Source of the DNA: Thermoanaerobaculia bacterium
Lineage (GTDB): Bacteria > Acidobacteriota > Thermoanaerobaculia > Gp7-AA8
Direction: 5' to 3'
Length of the DNA: 6,934 bases
Assembly (NCBI GenBank): GCA_017883215.1
Contig: JADGOA010000202.1
Span: 1-6,934 of the forward strand
Position numbers and translations under genes: made by a program. Shown piece by piece: positions 1 to 6,928 of this stretch. Numbering within the stretch: position 1 is the first letter of the stretch; every line of letters begins with the position of its first letter. A model generated the notes under the pieces. The model ran no database searches, was not told the origin of the DNA, and saw only the letters and a program-made list of their open reading frames with translations.

Positions 1-1
1 C

Positions 2-487
2 GTGCTCGTTCTGGACCTGCGCATGCCCCAGGGGGACGGCCTGTCCGTGATGCGGACCCTCCGTGCCGAGGGGCTGCCGACGCGCGTGGTCCTGCTCACC
101 GCGACCATGGAAGACGACGAGGTCGTGGAAGCCGTGCAACTGGGCGTGTGCGGTCTGGTGCTGAAGGAAGCGGCCGCGGTGAAACTCGTCCACTGTGTGC
201 GCGGCGTGAACGCCGGCGAGCGCTCGCTCGAGCCGGCTCTGGTCAACCGCGCCCTCGATCGTGTGCTCAAGAAGCAGGAAGCAGTGCGATTGACCGAGTC
301 GCTCTCTCCGCGCGAGACCGAGATCGTGAAAATGGTCGCCGTGGGGATGCGCAACAAGGAGATCGCCAGCCGTCTGGCCATCGGCGAGGGGACGGTCAAG
401 TCCCATCTCCACGCCATCTACGAAAAACTCGGCGTTCACGGCCGGGTGGAGCTGACCATGTACGCCTACGAGCGCGGGATGGTCTAG
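2..487 (+). CDS. NarL/FixJ-family response regulator, 5'-truncated by the window edge
   Basis: A two-component response regulator that would be phosphorylated by a histidine kinase outside the window and then bind DNA. The visible part starts inside the receiver domain: VLDLRMP carries the expected phospho-acceptor Asp, LLTA has the conserved Thr, and LKE holds the conserved Lys. After a short linker comes a LuxR-type helix-turn-helix, from LSPRETEIV through NKEIASRLAIGEGTVKSHL to the end (roughly the last 65 residues). The GTG at the left edge is not the true start: about 50 receiver residues with the acidic pocket should lie upstream. The frame ends at a TAG. The PAS-GGDEF-EAL gene follows on the same strand after 79 nt, so the two may be co-transcribed and functionally linked, but that is inference. 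Family assignment is secure; the regulon is unknown. Confidence 0.93.
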   Translation: MLVLDLRMPQGDGLSVMRTLRAEGLPTRVVLLTATMEDDEVVEAVQLGVCGLVLKEAAAVKLVHCVRGVNAGERSLEPALVNRALDRVLKKQEAVRLTESLSPRETEIVKMVAVGMRNKEIASRLAIGEGTVKSHLHAIYEKLGVHGRVELTMYAYERGMV

Positions 488-493
488 CTCGCC

Positions 494-511
494 GTCTATC
501 GTTCGATAGAC
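494..511 (+). other. Short hairpin between the response regulator and the GGDEF/EAL gene
   Basis: GTCTATC and GATAGAC form a perfect 7-bp stem with a GTTC loop, starting 7 nt after the response-regulator stop codon. The stem is AT-rich for this genome and is followed by CCCCTTCCT rather than a T-run, so it would be at best a weak terminator or an mRNA 3'-end stabiliser. The rest of this gap (512-566) shows no clear promoter. Confidence 0.35.
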
Positions 512-566
512 CCCTTCCTAACCAAAGATCAATAGTAAACCTGCGCCCGAGAATTTAGGGTTATGT

Positions 567-2249
567 GTGGCAGAAGTGCCTGAACAGAAACCTATGAGCG
601 ACCTGTCTTCATTTGGTGCTTCGGAGCTCGTGGCGATGTTTCGCCAGCGTGCCGACGGCCGCCTCGTGGACTGCAACGCCGCCTGTGCTCGGATGCTCGG
701 CTACGACTCGCGCGAGGAGTTGCTGAGCATCGGCTCGCTCGAATACTCGAACGCGTCGGACTTCTCCCTGGTCACCGCGGCGCTTCACGATCTGGGCAAT
801 CTTTCCAGCATCGAAGTGTCTGTCCGGAAGAAGGACGGCAGCGTGGCCTGGGTGCTTCAGAATCTCAAAGCGGGCGCCGACGCGAATCACGGCGTGATAC
901 TCGACGGGGCGATGTTCGACGTCACCGAGCAGCGGTCCGCCGTTCAGCGTTTCGAATATCAGGCTTATCACGATCCCCTCACGCAGTTGCCCAACCGCAT
1001 GCTCTTCGTCGATCGAACCGGCGTGGCGCTTGCCCAGGCGCGGCGTCACGGGACTCCGATGGCGGTTCTGCTTCTGGACCTGGACAGCTTCGAGCTGGTG
1101 AATACCTCCTTCGGCCGCGACTTCGGCGACCGGCTGCTCAAGGCAGTTGGTGAGCGGCTGGGCGCCTGCGTTCGCGAAGAGGACTCGCTGGCCCGCTACG
1201 GCGACGACGAGTTCATGATCCTCCTCGCCAAGATGACCAGCGGGACGGATGCGGCCATCGCCGCGCAGCGCCTGCTCATCGCCCTGGCCCATCCATTCGT
1301 CATCGACGGCCGCTCGATCGAGGTCCACGCCAGCATCGGCATCGGCGTGCTCCCCGAAGACGGGACGGATGCCCATGCACTCGTCCGCGGCGCTGCCGAG
1401 GCCATGCTTCAGGCGAAGCAGCGCGGCCGGAACCGTTATCAGTTCCACGAGCCGGAGCTCAATGCCAGGGCGCTGCAGCGCGCGGCCATCGCCTCCAGCG
1501 TCAGAACCGCCATCGACAACAACGAGCTCGAGCTCTACTACCACCCTGAAGTCAACGTGCAGACCGGACGCATCGAGTGCATCGAGGCGCTGCTGCGCTG
1601 GCGCCATCCGCAGCTCGGCGTCCTCAGTCCCAGCGCTTTCCTCGATGCCGCCGAAGAGGGCGGCCTGGCCGAGCGCCTCGGCGTGTGGGTCGTCGGCGAA
1701 GCGTGCCGTCAGGCCCGCCAGTGGCACGAGGAAGGGCTGACTGACCTGCGCATCGCCGTCAACGTCTCCTCCCGGCAGCTCGGCGTCGGCGACCCCTTCG
1801 TCAAAGCCGTCGACCAGGCCCTCTCACGCCAGAAGCTGCAGCCCGGCTCCCTGGAGATCGAGATCGCCGAACAGACACTCAATTCGAACAGCCGCGCCGT
1901 CGATCTGATGAAGTCGCTCCGGGACCTCGGCATCCGCCTCACCATCGACGACTTCGGAACCGGCGGCGGCTCCTTCGTGCGGCTCAAAGGGATGCCCATC
2001 GACGCCGTGAAGATCGCGCCGTCGTTCGTCCATCACGTCACCGATCGCTCCGACGACGCGGCGATCGTCCGGGCCATGATCCTCATGGCCAAAGGCCTCG
2101 ACCTCGGCGTGGTTGCCGAAGGCGTCGAGACCAAAGCGCAGCTGTCGTATCTGCTCGACCGCCACTGCGCCGACATGCAGGGATATTTTTTCGGAGCGCC
2201 CATGCCCGCTCCCGCACTGGCCGACATTCTGCGAATGCAGCAGCATTGA
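567..2249 (+). CDS. PAS-GGDEF-EAL protein, degenerate diguanylate cyclase domain with probable c-di-GMP phosphodiesterase domain
   Basis: A 560-residue cytoplasmic-looking protein (no signal peptide or membrane segment) of cyclic-di-GMP metabolism. The N-terminal PAS domain (about 12-125) includes GRLVDCNAACARMLGY. The GGDEF domain (about 135-295) begins with DPLTQLPNR. Its signature reads RYGDDEF (residues 210-216): the second glycine is Asp213, so cyclase activity is doubtful, while an upstream RxxD (203-206) matches the inhibitory c-di-GMP-binding I-site. The EAL domain (about 310-555) has EALLRW at 340-345, Asn399, Glu432, Glu435, Asp461-Asp462, Lys482, Glu518 in AEGVE and Gln538. The usual KID motif is KIA (Ala484), and the loop after DDFGTG reads GGS instead of the usual YSS, so activity may be reduced. 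The likely role is c-di-GMP hydrolysis, possibly controlled through PAS and GTP or c-di-GMP binding at GGDEF. The start is the GTG at 567, with TAGGG 6 nt upstream; the in-frame ATG at 594 lacks a ribosome binding site. Confidence 0.93.
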   Translation: MAEVPEQKPMSDLSSFGASELVAMFRQRADGRLVDCNAACARMLGYDSREELLSIGSLEYSNASDFSLVTAALHDLGNLSSIEVSVRKKDGSVAWVLQNLKAGADANHGVILDGAMFDVTEQRSAVQRFEYQAYHDPLTQLPNRMLFVDRTGVALAQARRHGTPMAVLLLDLDSFELVNTSFGRDFGDRLLKAVGERLGACVREEDSLARYGDDEFMILLAKMTSGTDAAIAAQRLLIALAHPFVIDGRSIEVHASIGIGVLPEDGTDAHALVRGAAEAMLQAKQRGRNRYQFHEPELNARALQRAAIASSVRTAIDNNELELYYHPEVNVQTGRIECIEALLRWRHPQLGVLSPSAFLDAAEEGGLAERLGVWVVGEACRQARQWHEEGLTDLRIAVNVSSRQLGVGDPFVKAVDQALSRQKLQPGSLEIEIAEQTLNSNSRAVDLMKSLRDLGIRLTIDDFGTGGGSFVRLKGMPIDAVKIAPSFVHHVTDRSDDAAIVRAMILMAKGLDLGVVAEGVETKAQLSYLLDRHCADMQGYFFGAPMPAPALADILRMQQH

Positions 2250-2285
2250 CGGCGCAGCGCATTCTGGGTCCAGACAGAAACGACG

Positions 2286-2316
2286 GGGCGAGCCAAACGG
2301 CTCGCCCTTTCGTTTT
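2286..2316 (+). terminator. Rho-independent terminator of the GGDEF/EAL transcript
   Basis: GGGCGAGCC (2286-2294) and GGCTCGCCC (2299-2307) form a perfect 9-bp GC-rich stem with an AAAC loop, followed by TTTCGTTTT. It lies 37 nt after the stop codon, as expected for an intrinsic terminator on the + strand. The same stem sequence is used by the opposing groEL terminator. Confidence 0.8.
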
Positions 2317-2338
2317 GTGAGATTTGCCAGCGGTTGTC

Positions 2339-2451
2339 GGAGTGCGGGCGTCTCGCCCGCCGCGATCCGGCGTCCCGCGCCGGATCGCCATCTTTCGTGA
2401 AGTCGCCGGGCGCGGGACGCCCGGCGACGGCGGGCGAGACGCCCGCACTCC
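2339..2451. repeat. Nested inverted-repeat (REP/BIME-like) element with four hairpins
   Basis: The two ends (2339-2362 and 2428-2451) are a perfect 24-nt inverted repeat beginning GGAGTGCGGGCG. Each arm is itself a hairpin: GCGGGCG-TCT-CGCCCGC at 2344-2360, and its counterpart with an AGA loop at 2430-2446. Between them are two more hairpins. One is CGATCCGGCG/CGCCGGATCG (2363-2387) with loop TCCCG, and the other is GTCGCCGGGCG/CGCCCGGCGAC (2402-2428) with loop CGGGA. The two inner loops are exact complements. The element sits between two converging terminators, encodes no convincing protein, and resembles high-copy intergenic palindromic repeats seen in environmental bacteria. Copy number cannot be judged from this window. 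Confidence 0.8.
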
Positions 2452-2492
2452 GGTGGCCTCGTCGTGGCTCCCCTCGAGTTCGTCTCGGAGCC

Positions 2493-2524
2493 AAAAAAAA
2501 GGGCGAGCCTTTCGGCTCGCCCTT
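2493..2524 (-). terminator. Rho-independent terminator of the groES-groEL operon
   Basis: Read on the minus strand, GGGCGAGCC-GAAA-GGCTCGCCC is a 9-bp stem (2501-2509 with 2514-2522) closed by a GNRA-type tetraloop. It can be extended by two A-T pairs and is followed by eight T residues (the A-run at 2493-2500 on the + strand). It begins about 36 nt past the groEL stop codon and is the strongest terminator in the window. Confidence 0.9.
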
Positions 2525-2526
2525 CT

Positions 2527-2559
2527 GCGGTCCGCGGTCCGCGATCTGCGGTCCGCTGT

Positions 2560-2561
<2 letters not shown>
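2527..2561. repeat. Degenerate heptamer tandem repeat (GCGGTCC) x5
   Basis: Five contiguous 7-nt units read GCGGTCC, GCGGTCC, GCGATCT, GCGGTCC, GCTGTCT. The array fills the space between the groEL terminator stem and the groEL stop codon, and its last two bases lie inside the stop codon (CTA on the + strand). It looks like slippage-derived simple sequence, with no sign of coding or of a binding site. Confidence 0.6.
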
Positions 2562-4209
<1,648 letters not shown>

Positions 4210-4244
4210 TTGTATCTTCTCCTTGTAATTCGCTGTTGCGTTCC

Positions 4245-4330
4245 CGTCATCCTGAGCGCAGCGAAGGGTCTCAAGATGCGCTCAGCGTCGCCTGAGATCC
4301 TTCGGCCGTCTGCGCGGTCTCAGGATGACG
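4245..4330. repeat. Imperfect inverted repeat in the groES-groEL spacer
   Basis: The ends CGTCATCCTGAG (4245-4256) and CTCAGGATGACG (4319-4330) are a perfect 12-nt inverted repeat. A second inner pair, CGAAGGGTCTCA (4262-4273) with TGAGATCCTTCG (4293-4304), matches at 11 of 12 positions. An alternative local 9-bp stem, CTGAGCGCA (4252-4260) with TGCGCTCAG (4277-4285), uses part of the outer arm and so competes with the long fold. The sequence resembles the widespread CATCCTGAGCG-type intergenic repeat of environmental bacteria (from memory, not a search). It is transcribed as part of the groESL mRNA, starts 20 nt after the groES stop codon, and leaves the groEL ribosome binding site free. Confidence 0.75.
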
Positions 4331-4350
4331 CGGCGCTGCGCCGCTACGCG

Positions 4351-4662
4351 TCACTCGACGATGGCGAGAACTTCGTCCTCGCGAAGGATGGTGTACTCGA
4401 CGTCTTCGATCTTGATCTCCGTGCCGGAGTACTTGCCGATCAGGATCTTGTCGCCCTTCTTCACGTCGAGTTTGATGCGCTTGCCGTTGTCGTCGTACTT
4501 TCCGTCGCCGACGGCGATGACTTCGGCTTCCTGAGGCTTTTCTTTGGCGCTGTCGGGGATGATGATGCCGCCGCGCACCTGCTCCTTGACATCGAGGCGC
4601 CTGACCACAATGCGGTCATAAAGGGGACGGAGCTTGAGGTTCGTTGCTGTTGCAGTTGCCAT
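4351..4662 (-). CDS. groS: 10-kDa co-chaperonin GroES
   Basis: Heptameric lid of the GroEL chamber, acting in the cytosol. The 103-residue product contains the core NLKLRPLYDRIVVRR (about 8-22), then the mobile loop with the GroEL-contacting GGIIIPD, PQEAEVIAVGDG, the roof region, GDKILIGKYSGTEI, and the typical ending YTILREDEVLAIVE. It carries about seven residues (MATATAT) ahead of the usual N-terminus. This start is supported by AAAGGAGA (4671-4678), 8 nt upstream, and no other start fits as well. It is the first gene of the groESL operon, with a leader of roughly 110 nt carrying the CIRCE element. Confidence 0.98.
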   Translation of the reverse strand: MATATATNLKLRPLYDRIVVRRLDVKEQVRGGIIIPDSAKEKPQEAEVIAVGDGKYDDNGKRIKLDVKKGDKILIGKYSGTEIKIEDVEYTILREDEVLAIVE

Positions 4663-4750
4663 TCGAAACTTCTCCTTTCGAGCTGTGTTTCCTTGAACTT
4701 ACGGGATGGGTAACCCGTTGGTTTGTTGCCTTGCGGGGGGACTTGAGGGA

Positions 4751-4777
4751 TTAGCACTCAAGCCTCGTGAGTGCTAA
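4751..4777. promoter_or_regulatory. CIRCE operator (HrcA binding site)
   Basis: TTAGCACTC-N9-GAGTGCTAA is a perfect match to the CIRCE consensus, with both 9-nt arms intact and the standard 9-nt spacer. It overlaps the predicted transcription start of groES and touches the -10 box, as expected for repression by HrcA that is relieved on heat shock. The hrcA gene is not in this window. Confidence 0.97.
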
Positions 4778-4805
4778 CAATAGGTGCGACAGATTATTCT
4801 GTCAA
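4777..4805 (-). promoter_or_regulatory. sigma70-type promoter of groES-groEL
   Basis: On the minus strand, a perfect -35 TTGACA (4805-4800) is followed after exactly 17 nt by TATTGT (4782-4777) as the -10 box. Transcription should start near 4770, inside CIRCE. This matches the architecture of HrcA-controlled groESL operons, where a housekeeping promoter is blocked by the repressor. Confidence 0.88.
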
Positions 4806-4848
4806 GAGGCGTTCAGGGCAGGCTGTGCCGTGCCGGCGTTGGGCGGGG

Positions 4849-5805
4849 TCAGTACCGCTCGCGCTTGTCGACCACGTTCTGGAGCGGTTCGCCCCGGCGG
4901 TAGCGGCCGAAGTTCTCAACGAAGAACTGCATCGACCGCAGGTGCGAGTCGCTCGCGTGGTCCGCTGTATGTGGCGAAAGGAGCACGTTGTCGAGCTTCC
5001 ACAGAGGGTGTTCGGGCGGGAGGGGCTCCTGCTCGAATACGTCGAGCGCCGCGCCGCGGATCCGGCCGGAGCTGAGCATTCGCGTGAGGGCCGGCTCGTC
5101 GACGACCGCTCCGCGGCTGATGTTGATGAGAACGGCCTCGCGCTTCAACCGTTGCAGCCGGGAACCGCTCAGCAGTCCGCGCGTTCGCGGCGTCAGCGGC
5201 GTGGAGACGACGAGGTAATCCGACTCGGCGAGGAGGTCGTCGAGCGCGTCGAGCGGGAACATCCGGGCGACGTCGTTCGGACGCTCGTCGTTCCAGTGCC
5301 GCCGCGTGGCGATGATGCGCATCCCCATAGCTGCCGCGCGCCGTGCCACTGCCCGCCCGATTCCGCCAAGGCCGACGATCCCCGCCGTCTGCCCCTCGAG
5401 CCGCGTCACGGTATACGGCTGCCAGAGACGCTCGTCCTGTTGCCTGACGAGCCGGCGAAGGTCTTTGGCGAACCAGAGCATGGCTGCGATCGCGAATTCG
5501 CCGAGCGCATCGGCGAAGACGCCGCGGGAGTTCGTCAACGTCACGTCGCCGGCGATCAGTTCTTCGAACATGAGCGGCTCGACGCCGGCGCCGAGAGCGT
5601 GCACCCAGCGCAGTCGCTTTGCCTGCGGCCAGAGATCGCGCAGGACGGTTCCATGGCGCGGCGCGAGCGCCACCACCTCCGCCTCCGCAATGTCGCGCGC
5701 GACCGTTTCGAGGTCTTCCGAGACCACGAGATCGACCCCCGCCGCGTGCTCGCGCAGCAGTGAGAGTCCGGCGAACGACTCCGGCGCGACGACGAGGAGC
5801 TTCAC
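4849..5805 (-). CDS. D-isomer-specific 2-hydroxyacid dehydrogenase
   Basis: Reversible NAD(P)H-dependent reduction of a 2-keto acid to a D-2-hydroxy acid in the cytosol. The 318-residue length fits the family. The Rossmann motif GLGGIG lies at 145-150. The catalytic triad is Arg231 (INISRGAVVDE), Glu260 (DVFEQEPLPPEHPLW) and His279 (LLSPHTADH). After the second beta strand the sequence reads ATRRH, with no acidic residue and two arginines, which points to NADP(H) preference as in GhrA-like glyoxylate/hydroxypyruvate reductases. The substrate cannot be decided from sequence, so no symbol is given. The start is a GTG with GGAG (5816-5819 on the + strand) 10 nt upstream, located inside the end of the preceding gene. 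With only 6 nt between the genes, co-transcription and translational coupling with the DUF2378-like gene are likely. No clear terminator separates it from the groESL promoter 44 nt past its stop. Confidence 0.93.
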   Translation of the reverse strand: MKLLVVAPESFAGLSLLREHAAGVDLVVSEDLETVARDIAEAEVVALAPRHGTVLRDLWPQAKRLRWVHALGAGVEPLMFEELIAGDVTLTNSRGVFADALGEFAIAAMLWFAKDLRRLVRQQDERLWQPYTVTRLEGQTAGIVGLGGIGRAVARRAAAMGMRIIATRRHWNDERPNDVARMFPLDALDDLLAESDYLVVSTPLTPRTRGLLSGSRLQRLKREAVLINISRGAVVDEPALTRMLSSGRIRGAALDVFEQEPLPPEHPLWKLDNVLLSPHTADHASDSHLRSMQFFVENFGRYRRGEPLQNVVDKRERY

Positions 5806-5811
5806 TGCCTG

Positions 5812-6378
5812 TTAACTCCACTCGCAAATGTACTCGCAGACGTCGGCGCCCCGGGCGCGGCACTTCGTCTCGATGACGCGGACGTTCTTGCCGCCGCACA
5901 TCTCGATGGCCTTCTTGTGCCATCCGACGACGGTCAGACAATCGTGTTTCGAGAAGGTCTCGCTGTCGTGTGTGCGCAACGCCGCTTTCTTGTCGTCGAG
6001 GCGTTCGTAGGTGCGCCGGCCGGTGTCGTAGTAAGCCTGATAAATCTGGGTGGCACGGCGAAGCAGGCCGTGAGGATCGCGGTCGCTGATGAACGCGCGA
6101 TGCGTGGATCCCAGATTGTGCGCCGCCGACTTTTCCCCCATCAGGACGAAGACGTTGTCGCCCATGGCCATCTCGGCGGCGATCGCTGTGTCGATGCGTT
6201 CGTTCAGCTCGAACGGATACCACGCGCCGACGAGAACGTGCGCACAGGCCTTCCGATCTTCTTCCGTGAGCCTCGCCAGCACACGGCCTGCGGTTTCCTC
6301 TCCGCCATTCTCGCGGACGAAGGCCAGCCGCGACTGGATCGCTCCGCCCTTGACCTTCCCGGCCGGGTTCTCTTGCAT
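5812..6378 (-). CDS. DUF2378/V4R-like protein of unknown function
   Basis: A 188-residue soluble protein. The pattern KGGAIQSRLAFVRENGGEE (about 10-28), then AWYPFELNERID (52-63), a central block on handling of DRDPHGLLRRATQIYQAYYDTG, and the C-terminal CGGKNVRVIETKCRARGADVC recalls the DUF2378 family (TIGR02265) known from myxobacteria. The ending with Cys173 and Cys181 resembles V4R and heme-NO-type small-ligand-binding domains. That similarity is from memory and remote, and no ligand or reaction is established. Cysteines at 147, 161, 173, 181 and 185 could bind a metal or cofactor, but this is speculation. The ATG at 6378 has only a GGAG 14 nt away, inside the truncated gene upstream, so the ribosome binding site is not strong. 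The gene is followed by the dehydrogenase after 6 nt, suggesting a shared transcript. Confidence 0.75.
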   Translation of the reverse strand: MQENPAGKVKGGAIQSRLAFVRENGGEETAGRVLARLTEEDRKACAHVLVGAWYPFELNERIDTAIAAEMAMGDNVFVLMGEKSAAHNLGSTHRAFISDRDPHGLLRRATQIYQAYYDTGRRTYERLDDKKAALRTHDSETFSKHDCLTVVGWHKKAIEMCGGKNVRVIETKCRARGADVCEYICEWS

Positions 6379-6392
6379 GCACTGCAGAATAC

Positions 6393-6473
6393 TCCGATGA
6401 CGTAGCGGATGCCCTGCTCTTCCAGGATCGAAGCGACGAGCGCAGCAATCGCGAGTGGATCGATTGGTGTCAC
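6393..6473 (-). pseudogene. 5' remnant of a probable nucleotidyltransferase-like gene
   Basis: The GTG at 6473 overlaps the TGA of the preceding small gene (GTGA) and opens a frame reading TPIDPLAIAALVASILEEQ then GIRYVIG. This is the kind of N-terminal helix and first strand that in nucleotidyltransferase-fold proteins continues into a GGS/GSxA nucleotide-binding motif. Here the frame changes abruptly to VFCSACKRTRPG, which has no family character and lies within the DUF2378-like gene in another frame. Only about 27 codons look genuine. The break falls within about 15 nt of the next gene's ATG, so a deletion joining the two seems likely. The family call is inference from a short segment. Confidence 0.5.
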
Positions 6474-6724
6474 GACGATTCCGCAGACCAGCCCCAGATC
6501 CGGCGCACGGTTTCGGCTCCGAGGCGACGGACCGCGAGCCGCAGCCGCAACTCGTCGTCGGTGGCGTCGGGATGCTGAACGCGCAGGCCGGCCAGAGCGA
6601 GGTCCTGAACCGCGAGCGTCAAGGCCGTCAGAATCTCGCCTTTGCGTTGCGGAGACATCGCACGCAGCAGGCCGAACTGCACTTCGTCTGCGCGGGCGCT
6701 CGTGTCAGAAGCGTGGCGGGTCAT
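6470..6724 (-). CDS. Small uncharacterised protein, probable partner of a nucleotidyltransferase-like gene
   Basis: An 84-residue, largely helical and charged protein with no membrane segment. The core MSPQRKGEILTALTLAVQ (23-40) followed by LAGLRVQHPDATDDELRLRL (45-64) and LGAETVRRIWGW looks like a family of short hypothetical proteins that I recall next to nucleotidyltransferase-like genes. The 4-nt stop/start overlap with the following remnant supports a two-gene cassette. The function is unknown; a toxin-antitoxin-type pairing is possible but not shown. No Shine-Dalgarno sequence precedes the ATG. TATCAT on the minus strand (6731-6736) sits about 7 nt before it, which would suit a leaderless transcript, but no convincing -35 box is visible. 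With its partner truncated, the gene may now be decaying. Confidence 0.65.
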   Translation of the reverse strand: MTRHASDTSARADEVQFGLLRAMSPQRKGEILTALTLAVQDLALAGLRVQHPDATDDELRLRLAVRRLGAETVRRIWGWSAESS

Positions 6725-6787
6725 GGAGCGATGATAACTGCTTTGCTCGAAGACACGTCGCTTGCCGCGCCATCCGGTCGTCTTTCA

Positions 6788-6824
6788 CCACAGAGGCACA
6801 GAGGACACAGAGAGACACACAGAG
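6788..6824. repeat. CACAGAGG-type short tandem/interspersed repeat
   Basis: CCACAGAGG, CACAGAGGA, CACAGAGAGA and CACACAGAG follow one another as near-copies of an 8-10 nt unit. The ACCACAGAGGCACAGAGG sequence resembles an intergenic repeat I recall from many unrelated environmental bacterial genomes. The rest of the 210-nt stretch from 6725 to the right edge holds no gene that I can support. Confidence 0.6.
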
Positions 6825-6873
6825 CTGGCTCGCTTCGCTCGCCCGCAACCGAACGGATGCAAAGAAGAAGCTC

Positions 6874-6928
6874 GCACCGCGGAGCGGTGCCAGAGGGTAG
6901 CCGGCGGTCGCCGCCAGGCGACCGCCGG
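6874..6928. repeat. Two adjacent perfect hairpins at the right edge, possible start of another palindromic repeat
   Basis: GCACCGC-GGA-GCGGTGC (6874-6890) is a 7-bp stem with a 3-nt loop. Ten nucleotides later, CCGGCGGTCGCC-GCCA-GGCGACCGCCGG (6901-6928) is a perfect 12-bp stem with a 4-nt loop. No T-run follows, so these are not ordinary terminators. The second hairpin runs into CGGAGTGC, which also opens the element at 2339, so the window may end at the edge of a related repeat. Confidence 0.55.

Noticed and set aside
609..1727. A 372-codon open frame on the - strand opposite the GGDEF/EAL gene
   Set aside because: The + strand frame has clear PAS, GGDEF and EAL motifs. The opposite frame has no recognisable domain and no ribosome binding site.
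4806..4848. Possible terminator between the dehydrogenase gene and the groES promoter
   Set aside because: No stable stem followed by a T-run is visible on the minus strand, so read-through into groESL cannot be excluded.
4771..5763. A 330-codon open frame on the + strand opposite the dehydrogenase
   Set aside because: It is a shadow of a gene with a complete catalytic triad, and it begins inside the CIRCE element.
4916..6448. A 510-codon open frame on the - strand overlapping the dehydrogenase and DUF2378-like genes
   Set aside because: It is an arginine-rich shifted frame spanning two genes that each have good family motifs in another frame of the same strand.
6788..6824. Possible CRISPR array from the repeated CACAGAG units
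   Set aside because: The units are contiguous, 8-10 nt long and without spacers, and no cas gene is present.
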